Shown here one piece after another: positions 1-10,944 of a DNA stretch of 64,000 nucleotides. Made by a program: the position numbers and the translations under genes. Origin of the DNA: Dreissena polymorpha (taxonomy: Eukaryota > Mollusca > Bivalvia > Myida > Dreissenidae); contig NC_068366.1 of assembly GCF_020536995.1 (NCBI RefSeq), positions 25,542,973 through 25,606,972 on the forward strand, in the 5' to 3' direction. The notes under the pieces were generated by a model. It did not search any database, had not been told where the DNA came from, and was given only the letters and a program-made list of their open reading frames with translations. Each line of letters starts with the position of its first letter. Position 1 is the first letter of the stretch.

Positions 1-1483
1 CTGTAGTCAGGAACATCAATAATTTCATGTCAGATCGTAGAAACCAATGATGTACGCATTTGTTTTAATACATTAGTTTGCAACACCGTATTTATTTTAT
101 TTATTGTATGATACTACAGCATTAAGCCGAAGGAAGGTTGCCTTAAAGATGAAGCTTATGTCAAACACTTTTAGTTCAAGTTTGATACTGTTTATTTAAC
201 GTCTTTATTTATTCGCATGTACTGTATTTTTTAGATCTTCATTCTGTAAACCACATTTTAATTTGGATCATTTTATTTCAAAGCTATCTAAATGAGAAGA
301 CTATTACGTTCTTTGTTTTATATGTGTTTCATATAGGTCAAATACGTCCTACATCGTGCAGTATAGCAATTGCTGTTTGTTAAACATGTATGCCCCAACC
401 CCAAAGCGGCCCTCCCGATTTACAGAAATCGCAGAAAATTCAACTTCTTCTTTCAAGCTCATTTTAGCTTGACCTTTGATTCGGTTATCTGAAAATCACA
501 AATCGTTCTTTTGTCTTCCAATTTATCTATAACAATAAATATTATCGCATGCTATGTCGTTTTGCCAAAAATAAGAACCTTATGGAATCGATCTTTGAAC
601 TGTTGACAGTAAAATGATTAGGCGTAGTCACAATTTTTTTAAGTTACCACTTAACAAATTTGTTTAGATTTAATGTTTCTCAAGATATCTTACACAAACA
701 CTTTTGATAGTGAAAACACCCCTGTGACCTTGACCATTGTCTTCAAAATCGCTAGGTCTATACATTGACACAAATAATGAATACAATTTTTAATTAATAA
801 ACAGGATCGCATAATGGCCTCATTTTTAGCGACTTTGGGTATCTTTGCTCACCATATAATGATGACTCCTTTCGTAAGATATGAATTGTGAAGTCAAAAG
901 GGATACAAAGCGTTTTAAACGCTTGTTGAGCAGAATCATCAAACGAAACAGTCGCAATTTTCCATTATGGAATTGGCTTGTCCACTGCAGTTACATATAA
1001 TACTTCTTGTGTGGTCATACACAATTCTGTAATTAAAGAACGGTATGTCTTTGCAATGTCACTGATCGCCATGATGAAAATTTTGTTTATTATTATGAAG
1101 ACTTAAATGCTTACATTTAAAGACAACAGTTAGATAACATATTTTACAGTTGAATATATATTAAGCAGAAGGCCATCCAGCTTTTTATATATTACCTCAA
1201 AAGATAGGTGTAAAAATATCAATAAGAAAACACATTTACGTTTGGCCCAGAAATGCCTAAATTGATAAATGAAAAGGGAAATAACTTAACCTAGGATGAA
1301 GTTTACAAGTTTACATAAATTACTTCAAATGTGAATTGCATATATATTGCATAAAAATATATACTTAGGAATAACGGCCAGATGGCTTTTTGGTTATTTG
1401 ATCATTTCTTTTATTGTTATTTAAACACTTCTTTTTACATATTTTACATATTTTTGGAAGTAACAAGAAATTGCCAAGCAATA
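1..1483. other. AT-rich intergenic DNA, no gene seen
   Basis: I see no open frame with recognisable protein content, no clear repeat boundary and no RNA gene. Short phrases such as 'gaccttgaccat' near 725 are common in mollusc dispersed repeats, but no boundary can be drawn. Confidence 0.6.
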
Positions 1484-1758
1484 TTGTCCCCTACCGGTTA
1501 AACTCAACCATTGTCAGTAAAAAAATTATTATTTGTTGCCACAGCTACCAGAATTTTTGACGTAGGAACAAAATGAAATAATTTGCATAATATCCATATT
1601 GCCATCTTTCCATGTTTTAAGTTTCATGAAAAAAATATGAAGAAATTTTAAAGTTATCGCAGAATCCAGAAAGGTGTGACGGACAGACAGACAGACTGAC
1701 CTACTGACAGATGGAGCGCAAACCAAAAGTCCACTCCGGTTTCACCGGTAGGGGACAA
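1484..1758. mobile_element. Short non-autonomous DNA transposon (MITE), 275 bp
   Basis: The ends are inverted copies of ttgtcccctaccggttaaac (left, 1484-1503) and its reverse complement with one mismatch (right, 1739-1758). The interior includes a 'gacggacagacagacagac' stretch, which I know from dispersed mollusc repeats. There is no coding capacity. A target-site duplication could not be recognised, so the superfamily is not assigned. Confidence 0.75.
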
Positions 1759-2381
1759 CAAAATACCATATCGTACGTATTTAAGGGAAAAAAGGATGTG
1801 TACGGGGTCGGCCGTTTTAAAAAGGTGTTGCCTTAATCTTTCAGCCATCTTCACAGATAGTGCCTTATGCCCATTAAAGCAAATGAATTTGTTTCACGAA
1901 TTTACACGCATTTAAACGAAAACAAACGCAAAGCCAATAAGTAATCATTTACGTTTTGGTACACAATAATTGTATAGCTTTAAATTGATTATTTATTAAC
2001 ACATATTAATGTAGTTTGTAGGAATATGTGTCTTAAAGTTTTTTTGTGGGGATCAATGGTGCATTGAACAAGACTGAATGTGCTTTCGTTAAAGGATGAC
2101 AATGATTCAACCAGACCTAATCATTAGTTCTAAGTGTGCATATAAATGAAGACAATACAATTAATACAATACAAATTGTATTTATAGTCGGTTTGTACAA
2201 AACAAGTATTACATTAGCGATGTATCGCTATTGACCGACAAAATATAACAACATACATATAACAAATAGACAAATTAACTTTACATGGATATTACATAAT
2301 ATAAACAAACATTTTCATCCTAGAGTTGAGATCAATTATAATAAATGAATTATTAAATTAAATAAACTTGCAATTTAATAA
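1759..2381. other. AT-rich intergenic DNA
   Basis: Nothing recognised between the small MITE and the tail of the LINE. Confidence 0.5.
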
Positions 2382-2405
2382 TCAAGTCAAGTCAAGTCAA
2401 GTCAA
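2382..2405. repeat. (TCAAG)n tail of the LINE
   Basis: Four to five units of tcaag end the minus-strand LINE. CR1-type elements typically end in short tandem repeats that serve as the target-primed start of reverse transcription, so this marks the 3' boundary of the insertion. Confidence 0.75.
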
Positions 2406-2519
2406 CATTTTATTAAATAAACAGAGGCCTCCGGCCCAAAATACATATCATGCAATGTACAGTTAGTTGTGTGTTAGTGGTATTATTCAGATGTAAATGT
2501 TAGCACATGTATCTAGTCC

Positions 2520-3215
2520 CTTTTCCAGAATTCATAGGAACGAAAACATACACTGCAGATTTTCTACATACATATCCTGTAATATATAGAAATTACAAAG
2601 TTACGTCATAGTGATAGTATACAGACAATAAGTCTCTAATCTTTTACAGAACTCGTAAGACAGAAAAAATACACCACAGATTTTCTACATACACACCATG
2701 TAACATAAAGAAATTGCAAAGCTATGCCACAGCAATATTGTTCAGATGCAAAAGTTAATACATGTATGTATATCTAGTATTTTCTAGAAATTACAAGATA
2801 GAGAACATACATTGCAAATTTTCCACAAACATACCATGTAATATACAGAAATTATCACGTTGTGTCATTGCAATATTGTACAGATGTACATGTTAATACA
2901 TGTATCTAGTCTTTTCTAGAATTTACAAGATAGAGAATATACATTGCAAATTTTCCACAAACATACCATGTAATATACAGAAATTATCACGTTGTGTCAT
3001 TGCAATATTGTACAGATGTACATGTTAATACATGTATCTAGTCTTTTCTAGAATTCATAAGATAAAAAACATACACTGCGTCTTTTTTACATACATATCA
3101 TGTAATATACAGAGACTGCAGAATTGTGTCACACTATTATTGTATTGAAGTAAATGTTGATACATGTATCTAGTCTTTTATAGAATTCATAAGATAGAAA
3201 ATATACACTGCTAAT
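2520..3215 (-). repeat. About six tandem copies of a ~132-bp unit in the LINE 3' UTR
   Basis: The landmark 'gaaaacatacactgc' and its variants recur near 2542, 2663, 2801, 2933, 3065 and 3197. The last three spacings are exactly 132 bases; the older ones are 121 and 138. The two central copies are nearly identical while the outer ones are diverged, as expected for repeated unequal exchange or slippage during reverse transcription. The right-most copy overlaps the last codons of ORF2, so the array unit contains the ORF2 stop region. Confidence 0.8.
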
Positions 3216-6200
3216 TTTCTAATAGTTTCAAAATCATTCGTTGACAATAAGTCATAGAAGTTATTCAGGTCAGTACCAGAGTTATACCAGTTGAACAGAA
3301 ACTGATTTCTAATACTTGTATATTTAGTACAATGGAAAAATGCATGATATTCACAATCCACAAATGTCATATTAATATTAATTTGTGAACAAACATTACA
3401 CACGCGATTCTGGAAAGTAATATTCAGATGTCTGCCAGTTTCAACTTGTAGTTTATGGATTGAACATCTAAATTTAGCATAGGCTATTTTGTGTTTGGCT
3501 GGCATTTCTATTATCAAATATCGCTCAATATTAAGTAGGGTTTTAAAATGACTATAATGGTGACAACGACTTGAGTTACTCACGGTGTCATGCCAGTTTT
3601 GAGTAAAACAGTCAATCAATCTATTTCTAAAAACATTGATAAACATATCACAATCACCAATTTCTTGTGATATCCACACATATCCAAAACCGTATGTGAA
3701 AAGTATAGATTTTACTTTGGTCGCCCAACAAATTCTTCCAGCATCATCTATTGATTTAAGCATAATATAATATTGCCTAGGGTATCTATCAGATGTCATA
3801 GTCAATAGTTTACACCAGTACCTGATACAATTGGTAAAATAAGTAATACATAATGGGAGTCTTCCACATTCCCCCAAAACCATGCAAGTATTGGTAGTTT
3901 TACGAACATGTAATAATTTTTTACAAAACATATTATGGACAAATTCAATAGCTGGGCTGTACTCGTTACCCCATATCTGGGAACCGTAACATAATATTGG
4001 CTTTACCATAGTGTCAAATATTTTAAATAAATCCTTTGCAGGAAAAAACCCAAATGGTTTCTGATAATTTCGTATAGCAAATATTGCCTTTTGCGCTTGG
4101 GAAGCTAGTTTATCATGGGCTGAGCTCCAGCTTAACTTTGGAGTCAACAATAACCCCATGTACTTGTATACAGGAGTAACGTTAAGTTGTTGTCCGCGGA
4201 AGAACCAAGATTCATATCTCCGGAGGGGACCACCATTGCGAAATACAGTAATTTCGGTCTTATCCAGATTAATTTCCATACCAGTATCAGTACAAAACTG
4301 ATCAACAATGTTAATTTGTTGTTGTAACTTAATGGCGGTCTCGGCACAGTTGGCGACATCGTCTGCAAACATTAGACATAAAATATCTGGGATATCATTA
4401 GTTATGAAAATACCAGTTTCACATTTAATCCTTAAAAGTGACGATAACTCATCTATAAATAGCGCAAAAATAGTCGAACTCGATTTGTCTCCCTGCCTGG
4501 TTCCAATATTACAGGGAAACGCATCTGTAACATCTTTTGAGACTTTTACACGAGAAGTCAAGCATGAATACATAGATTTAAGAACTCTGAGGAACTTTCC
4601 AAAAACTCCTTTTTTCTCTAACGATGAAAATAGTTTGACATGGTTAACTTTATCAAAGGCTTTACGGAAGTCAACGTACAAACAATAGAATCGACCACCC
4701 CGTTTTGAAAGATATTTTTGGATCATAGCCTGTAAACAAAAGACATTATCAACTGCCGAATATCCTAAACGGAAACCTGCTTGAGATTCATCAATCTTAT
4801 TATTTTCTTCTGCCCAGTCATACAATCTCTTATTAATTATTCCAGAGAATATTTTATATAGAATATTCGTAATAGATATACCACGATAGTTACCAGGGTT
4901 ATTACTTGGACCTGACTTATGAATCGGTGTAATGATACTTTGACCCCACGACTCGGGAAAGTTACCAGTGTCTAATATTTTATTAAACAACAACAACATT
5001 ATTGGAGAAATATCCGTTTTTGAACACTTGTAAAATTCAGATGGAATTCCGTCCAGACCACAACTTTTACCATTTATTAATTTGGATATTGACCATTCAA
5101 TTTCTTGCAAAGTGAAAGGATCATTAAGTGAATTCGCCGTATCATCAGAATAAGCATGGTCATTTCCAACAGTGGAATCAATAACAATAGAGTTTTCATC
5201 GAATAAAAGGCCACTGAAATATTGTAACCATTCTATTTTTGAGATACTAGAATCAATTGGTTTGGCTGGTTTACTTTTCTTTAAAAGTTTCCAAAACATT
5301 GTATGATTATTACTACAATTAACTAGTTTTTGGCGGTTTAACCTTTGATATTCGTATACTTTTGACCTACAGTGATTCTTAAAATTATTTCGTTTATCTT
5401 TAAACAATCTGAGATCTGACTCTAAATTGGAGCTACGAAATTTACGAAGGGCGATATATTTAACCGACTTTAAATAGTCGCACTCGTCATCCCACCAAGG
5501 TGGTTGTGATGAAAAATACCGAAGATTAACCAGCATACATTTACCGGCATCCTGATATATAGCTGTAATCAGATCTACCGCAGAATTAACATTAGAATCT
5601 ATGGTATCAAGCAAAGTGTTATACCGATTCTGTAATAAGTCCCTTAACGTTAGTACAAACTCGTCACATAACGAATTACGCCATCGAAATTTCTTCCATG
5701 TGTTAAGTGGATAATCATTAATATTATTTACAATAGTATTTGACCTGTATGGAAGCTCAAATACACAAGAAACCGGAAAATGATCTGAATCGTCCGTGTC
5801 TATAACTTTGAAGTCTTTAATGTATTGAAAAAGTAACGATGAAGCAATCATATAGTCAATGACACTTGCGCCATCATTTGAAAAACATGTAAATTCACCA
5901 CATCTATCACCAGGGAAGCGGCCATTGAGAATGTGTATGTCAAATATGTAACATAGATTTACCAGGGATTTACCATAATTATTACCACGTATATTATCCT
6001 TATTATTGCGTGGGATATCAAATGTGCTTCCATCATAGTCTATATTACCAAAAATGTAAAAGAGATCGTCAAACGGAATATAATCCAAAAAATCTTTACA
6101 TCTGGAATTCAAATCACCTGCAATGTACAACAATGCTTGTGGATAATCATAAGTTATAGTTTCTAAATTATCATACATTTGAGATATGCCTTTCTTCTCA

Positions 6201-6244
6201 TCTTGATCATTATAGTAGCATGATCCATGATTCAGGAGATACAT
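3170..6244 (-). CDS. LINE ORF2: endonuclease (C-terminal part), reverse transcriptase, CCHC finger
   Basis: This 1024-codon open frame holds the C-terminal half of an apurinic/apyrimidinic-type endonuclease (GDLNSR near residue 43, catalytic SDHFPV near 153), then a reverse transcriptase (fingers motif NYRGISITN near 455, catalytic FADD near 626). A C-terminal cysteine finger CNVC...H...C follows. The endonuclease N-terminus lies upstream in another frame, so the methionine at 6244 is not the real start. The protein nicks target DNA and copies the element RNA at the nick. The finger and the tail sequence resemble CR1/L2-group elements; the exact clade is an inference. Confidence 0.9.
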   Translation of the reverse strand: MYLLNHGSCYYNDQDEKKGISQMYDNLETITYDYPQALLYIAGDLNSRCKDFLDYIPFDDLFYIFGNIDYDGSTFDIPRNNKDNIRGNNYGKSLVNLCYIFDIHILNGRFPGDRCGEFTCFSNDGASVIDYMIASSLLFQYIKDFKVIDTDDSDHFPVSCVFELPYRSNTIVNNINDYPLNTWKKFRWRNSLCDEFVLTLRDLLQNRYNTLLDTIDSNVNSAVDLITAIYQDAGKCMLVNLRYFSSQPPWWDDECDYLKSVKYIALRKFRSSNLESDLRLFKDKRNNFKNHCRSKVYEYQRLNRQKLVNCSNNHTMFWKLLKKSKPAKPIDSSISKIEWLQYFSGLLFDENSIVIDSTVGNDHAYSDDTANSLNDPFTLQEIEWSISKLINGKSCGLDGIPSEFYKCSKTDISPIMLLLFNKILDTGNFPESWGQSIITPIHKSGPSNNPGNYRGISITNILYKIFSGIINKRLYDWAEENNKIDESQAGFRLGYSAVDNVFCLQAMIQKYLSKRGGRFYCLYVDFRKAFDKVNHVKLFSSLEKKGVFGKFLRVLKSMYSCLTSRVKVSKDVTDAFPCNIGTRQGDKSSSTIFALFIDELSSLLRIKCETGIFITNDIPDILCLMFADDVANCAETAIKLQQQINIVDQFCTDTGMEINLDKTEITVFRNGGPLRRYESWFFRGQQLNVTPVYKYMGLLLTPKLSWSSAHDKLASQAQKAIFAIRNYQKPFGFFPAKDLFKIFDTMVKPILCYGSQIWGNEYSPAIEFVHNMFCKKLLHVRKTTNTCMVLGECGRLPLCITYFTNCIRYWCKLLTMTSDRYPRQYYIMLKSIDDAGRICWATKVKSILFTYGFGYVWISQEIGDCDMFINVFRNRLIDCFTQNWHDTVSNSSRCHHYSHFKTLLNIERYLIIEMPAKHKIAYAKFRCSIHKLQVETGRHLNITFQNRVCNVCSQININMTFVDCEYHAFFHCTKYTSIRNQFLFNWYNSGTDLNNFYDLLSTNDFETIRKLAVYIFYLMNSIKD

Positions 6245-6638
6245 ACGTAAAGTACATTATAATATCCTCACAATCATACAAGGTAGAGTATGCACAGTAC
6301 AAAATAACACAGTTTTCAAATTGTTCATAAATTCGTCGAATAGGTACTTGCTTATGTAATTTACTACTTATATAGACACTAATTCCCCCACTATTTCTAA
6401 TAGCATTATTTTTCATCTTTCTCACAGAGTCGTAATGAACATACGATTTTATAAAGTCATTAAAATCCCCAACATATTTAGCCCAAGTTTCACAAATATG
6501 TATTATATCAAATGAACTTAAAAACTTAGTGACCTCGGCATTTTCAAAATATTTGTTTAATCCACATATGTTCCATGAAATAACCTTAACGCTAGCATGT
6601 TTATAAACAATGTTCGTATTAGGACCTTGACCTAGTCC
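6225..6638 (-). pseudogene. LINE ORF2 endonuclease N-terminus, frameshifted from the rest
   Basis: Translating the minus strand just below the ORF1 stop gives an endonuclease start: KVISWNICGLN, then CETW, then SGGISVYIS. These match the first catalytic blocks of the exonuclease-endonuclease-phosphatase fold. The frame is the same as ORF1 and follows its TAG directly. It runs into another stop near 6210, while the continuation (GSCYYND...) is one frame away, so a single-base indel lies at about 6225-6244. No methionine is needed if ORF2 is made by readthrough or re-initiation. Confidence 0.8.
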
Positions 6639-8108
6639 CTATTCGGAGAGAGAGTCATCGGAATGCCTGTTCGCTTCGTGATTTGGCGTAGCTCCATTGA
6701 TTGACTGAGCGTTACCATGTGACCGGTTGTCATCGTGTTCACTGTTCACATGTTGAGATCCGACCAATCGCTGCTCATCATCGGTGCGGTTTTTCTCACC
6801 CCCTTGATGCTGGAATGCACGTGGATTAGAGCGTTTCCCAACGTAAACAATTTGGTCTGTGTTATCATCGTATCTATAGATAGTGTCATTTACAAACAAC
6901 TTGTCGTATCGAATTGATGCGTAATGCCCATTGTTGCGTTCACGTACCATGCGTTCCCCGAGTATTCTTCTGTGTCGTTTTACACGGTCTGTGTAGTCTT
7001 GTTGTACAGAGTACTTAGGGTTTGTGAACGATTTTAGTACACTCGAGGCTTTAGTCATAATTGATTGACAGTCTTTGAAGCGCACAAAACGGGCTATAAT
7101 TGTACACGTATTGCCGTCATTCGATTTAATCCGGTGAGCACGGTCAATATCAATTTGGTCCGCTTCGTCTCCAAAGTTCAAGGTTGTTTTTGAAAAATTT
7201 CGAAGTTTTTCTTCAGTTACACTCCATTGCTCGTTAATATTGCCACTGATACCATTAAATCTCAAATTGTTTCTACGCGACTGACTTTCATACTGGTCTA
7301 GTTTGCTTTTCATTTGAGATATTTCATGATGAAGAGAGATATTGTCTTGTTTTAGTTTTTCATTGTCAGACTTCAACTCATTCACAGTTGATAAAACTGA
7401 GTCTAGTTTTGAGTTAATATTGCCGATTTCCGTCGAGACTGTAATATTTTGTTGAGTCAAGTCTTGCTTCATAATTCTTAAAAAGTCAAACATACCTTCC
7501 GTACTCTGATTGTGATCAAATGTGGTAGTAGCTGCATTAGATGTAACATGATCATGTGCCCATGCCACTCGAGCTGGAAGGTCACGTTGACCCTGGGGGT
7601 CCAAATTCTGGGTCTGATGATGACCATGGACAGGAGAGGCAGGCTGGTTTGGCTGTCTATGTTGGTTTTGCGGCGTGGTATATGTAGATATCGACATCTG
7701 GCGTGTCACGGCACCCTGGTTCCATTGAGCGGCGCCCGTCCCCGGTCTGGTGGGCTGAGGGGTCGTTGTTGGATTCTCATGTTGGCCTCCGCGATCGAAA
7801 ACCCTGTTTTGCGATGATGTTGTTTTACGTGAGCTGTCAGATTTTGGAGGTCCCGGGTTGCTCTCAACATCTCCGCAAATAAGCAGCAACGACAAAAAGC
7901 ACGTGGTTAACCGAAAGGCGAGTTTAAAATTACTCCCAACATGCACACACAACACGTCATGCTTAAAAACAGACTTCTTCGATTGTGAAAAACATCCTAT
8001 TTTGACCCTCCACTGGTCAATGCTAATCCCCATTGTTATTTTCGCACTTAAATTAATATAAATTGTCCAATTTTTGACGAGCATAGAAACACGCAGCCAT
8101 CTTATCAA
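6639..8108 (-). CDS. LINE ORF1 with 2A peptide, coiled coil and RNA-binding domain
   Basis: The first ATG is at 8084 (the frame is open to 8108). The product has a hydrophobic N-terminal segment ending in a canonical 2A motif, GDVESNPGP, near residue 77. This predicts ribosome skipping that frees an ~77-residue leader from the rest. A Gln/Pro/Thr-rich linker follows, then a coiled coil (from about IGNINSKLDSVLSTVNELK) and an L1 ORF1p-type RRM domain starting near RRNNLRFNGI. A charged tail ends in TAG. In this family ORF1 binds element RNA as a chaperone. In 2A-bearing LINEs of sea urchin and molluscs the leader can act as a signal sequence. The frame is intact. Confidence 0.85.
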   Translation of the reverse strand: MIRWLRVSMLVKNWTIYINLSAKITMGISIDQWRVKIGCFSQSKKSVFKHDVLCVHVGSNFKLAFRLTTCFLSLLLICGDVESNPGPPKSDSSRKTTSSQNRVFDRGGQHENPTTTPQPTRPGTGAAQWNQGAVTRQMSISTYTTPQNQHRQPNQPASPVHGHHQTQNLDPQGQRDLPARVAWAHDHVTSNAATTTFDHNQSTEGMFDFLRIMKQDLTQQNITVSTEIGNINSKLDSVLSTVNELKSDNEKLKQDNISLHHEISQMKSKLDQYESQSRRNNLRFNGISGNINEQWSVTEEKLRNFSKTTLNFGDEADQIDIDRAHRIKSNDGNTCTIIARFVRFKDCQSIMTKASSVLKSFTNPKYSVQQDYTDRVKRHRRILGERMVRERNNGHYASIRYDKLFVNDTIYRYDDNTDQIVYVGKRSNPRAFQHQGGEKNRTDDEQRLVGSQHVNSEHDDNRSHGNAQSINGATPNHEANRHSDDSLSE

Positions 8109-8300
8109 GGTATCATGATTATTTTAACATGTTAAAACTAAAGAACTATGGCATGTGATACAAATAATATTTAAGACAGTTAAGATCATAGCAATATATT
8201 TTAATAAAAAAAATAAATAAGATAAATTAAAGAAAATAAAAGAAAACTTATAAGAATAAAATTTGCGCTGCAGTTGCTGATCTTGACCTGAGTCTAAGAG

Positions 8301-8835
8301 CTGCAATAAGAAAAATAAGGTACAAGTCTGACAATGAATATGGACACAAAGAAAACTTTCTTAAGAAAGAAATTATCCCCACAAATCAGATTTGAAAGAA
8401 ACTGATCGGCAGCTACCTCACAAAAACACAAGCATAATGAGTTATTTCAAATGGTACATAAAAGTTATAGTAAAAGTTGATGCGAGCATCCGGGAGGAGT
8501 CCGACCCAGAGAAGCCGCGTCCAGATCTGCCAAGGCCGAAGGAGTCAAACAACAAAACCTCCCGGTCATCAATGTTGCCAAAGACTTCCAGTGTGCCCGG
8601 GGATCTCCACAGCCCCGACTCTACAAGAGGGTCGATGCCCTGGATAATCCCTGACCTTGAAACTTGCCTTTTAATCCTAAGATTGAAGAGGGGAAACCAA
8701 CGGCTTCTCCGGTCCCAGATGGTTCTAATCCGACATGATAAAAAGTACACTGGGCCACTGCTATTCATATATAAACAAACACAAATTTCATGCACAACAT
8801 AATTTATAAAAAAATGTGCGCAACATAATACAACC
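8301..8835. other. Locally GC-rich unidentified segment
   Basis: About 8480-8760 is clearly richer in GC than its surroundings and is open in one frame on each strand (8392-8802 plus, 8442-8837 minus). Neither translation resembles a family I know, and the paired openness argues against coding. A 'ggttctaatcc' at about 8713 resembles a pol III B box, so an old SINE is possible. No firm call. Confidence 0.3.
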
Positions 8836-10150
8836 ATTCACAGAATACCACCGTTTACACCTTTTAACACGAATGTAATGTCTGTGTATCATTTACATCA
8901 ACTACACAGATAATGTATCGTAACATACATTACATTCTTTATCAGCCTGCATACGTAAGAGTAAACTTTTGTGATGATTGAAGTTGTCTGTGTTCTTGAT
9001 CTAACATCGATATCCGCACTAGTTTTCAAGTGATTTCGACATGAATGAAACATGTGTCTGGGTGTGGTACGAAACGTTTTAGCAGACAACATGAAAACGA
9101 AAAAACTGGTATAGTTCTAAATATCCGTAAATTCAAATGCTAGTTGGGTGTAGATGTAAAAGTTAATGAAGTTAAGAGGACTGTTGGCTAGTATAACTGC
9201 TGTGTCTGTGTAAAGCGAATACCATATTAGAGCCAGCAATAAGCTATATGAAGTACAACAAACGTGATAGATGTAGCTATCAAAATGATTGTTAGTTTTC
9301 TCTGCTCTAGTCTTTTCTTGTCAATTGCATTCTGGTTCGATGTCTTGTTTAATATTTATTTTGTATGCTTTGCAAATCGAAATATAAGAACAACGGCAGG
9401 CGGTAGTAAAACATAGTAAATGTTTTCAATAAAGATCCAAACCTCATTAAGAAATAGTGAAAATTCGCATACTTGTCTAGCGCTTTCGTCCCTTCTTATT
9501 AACACGCCCATTAACATCTCTGTTTAGTATGGTACTGTCCACAGTGAACTCCAGCATCAAAGTATACCAAGCAAGCATTTAACTCGTTTCAATTTTAACC
9601 ATACATTGAACTTAAATGGGAACAGTACAACACACATCCTTTCAACAGTCAACACGTTAGAATATAATTAGAGAAAACCAAAAATGCGTTTCTTTAAAAA
9701 TGAAACATCCGACACATATTATCATTCAAATCAATATCCACATTGTCAAGATAATATTAGGTAAATCTCAAAATAACAACGAACAGGTCACGTGTGCTTA
9801 AACAAACTATATATGAGTATGCAGTTTGAAAAGATTTCATGTTGAACACTTGTACAATTGTCATCGGATTTGTAAAAAAAAAGTCCAGGTATATAAGAAA
9901 AAAAGTCTTATAAACATATAAATTTCTGTCTCAAACATATTATCTAAGAGTGGAGTGAATCCTCCTTTCTGTGAATTATTCGAACTTAAACAAATCCCTC
10001 TCGAGCAGTTTGTTGAAAATTGTTTGCATGGGCATCTGTAGATTTTATCGCTGCTATAAACGGAACTGCTTTTTTTTGTATTTCAATACATTCAACTGTG
10101 GTCTGAAAACTATCCTGACTTGGCGTAGATAGCTCACTAACAGACACCAT
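8836..10150 (-). pseudogene. Class A GPCR pseudogene, copy A
   Basis: This stretch aligns base by base with the GPCR copy at 38.8-40.1 kb at roughly four matches in five by eye, including noncoding flank on the left. A small C-terminal frame at 8898-9092 contains KTFRTTPRHMFHSCRNHLKT, the helix-8-like tail after TM7. No other frame over 60 codons survives, so it is heavily broken. Family: rhodopsin-like, peptide-receptor type by resemblance only. It lies head to tail with copy B. Confidence 0.7.
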
Positions 10151-10204
10151 TCCTCACATAATCTACATAAAAATGTATCTTTAGATGAAATGCACTATAT
10201 TATT

Positions 10205-10925
10205 ATGTGAAAATTGTAGTTGGCTATGTTCGTGAACTCACATCTATATCTGTTCTATTCTTTGATTGATTTTTAAACGAACAAAACATCTGTCTGAGTG
10301 TGGTACAAAACTTTTCAGCTGACAATATGTATACGAAATGTATTCAGTTCTGATTATTCGTTATTGCGATTGCTAGATTGGTGAATATGTAAAACATTAT
10401 GTTGTCAGTAGGACTGTGCGCAAGTGTAATGTTCGGGTCTGGGTAAAGTACATACCATGTTAGTACAAAACAGTATGGTATGTGAAGTACGACAAACGTT
10501 ATTGATGTAGTTATTAATGAGATTGTTAATTTTGTCTGCTCCAGCATTTCCACTGTCGATGACAAATTGGTTCGATGTCATATTAGTCTACCTTTTGTCT
10601 GCTTTGCAAGTCGATATATGATAGCAATTTTGCATGTTAGAACTATTACAAACGGAATTATTACATAGTTAATGATTTCAATTTAGTACCAAATTTTAAG
10701 CAAAAATAATGAATAATTTTATACATGTTCTGAACCATTTAAAATCGTACTTGACACTTCCGTTACGTATGGAACTGTCAAAAGTGTACTCCAACATAAC
10801 ACAATACCAGGAATGCATTTACACTTTTCAATGTACACCACAAATTAAACATGGGAACAGCACAGAACACATCCTTTCAATAGTCATATATATCATAAAT
10901 TAGAATATCATTTGAGAAAACAAGT
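10205..10925 (-). pseudogene. Class A GPCR pseudogene, copy B (partial)
   Basis: Minus-strand translation at 10344-10565 gives EQTKLTISLITTSITFVVL followed by IPYCFVLTWYVLYPDP, a TM6 segment. Sequence on either side matches the tail and TM3-TM5 coding parts of the other copies. The homology stops at about 10925, just before an inverted-repeat element, and the N-terminal half is missing. It is a truncated relative of copies A and C and is not functional. Confidence 0.65.
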
Positions 10926-10944
10926 AATGTATCAAATAATAATA

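Larger units (their letters stand above)
2382..8300 (-). mobile_element. CR1-like LINE (non-LTR retrotransposon), almost full length, minus strand
   Basis: Reading on the minus strand it has ORF1 with a 2A motif, coiled coil and an L1-ORF1-type RNA-binding domain (6639-8108), then an apurinic endonuclease and a reverse transcriptase with a C-terminal CCHC finger (about 6638-3170), a 3' UTR built of tandem repeats, a GC-rich stem-type sequence near 2420-2440 and a pentanucleotide tail. This order, the microsatellite rather than poly(A) tail, and the 2A motif fit CR1-like elements of marine invertebrates. It has one stop between ORF1 and endonuclease and one frameshift in ORF2, so it looks like a fairly recent but dead copy. 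The 5' end is not sharply visible; about 8110-8300 is a guess. Confidence 0.85.

Noticed and set aside
8392-8837. Open frames on both strands in the GC-rich segment
   Set aside because: No family resemblance on either strand, and openness on both strands points to composition rather than coding.
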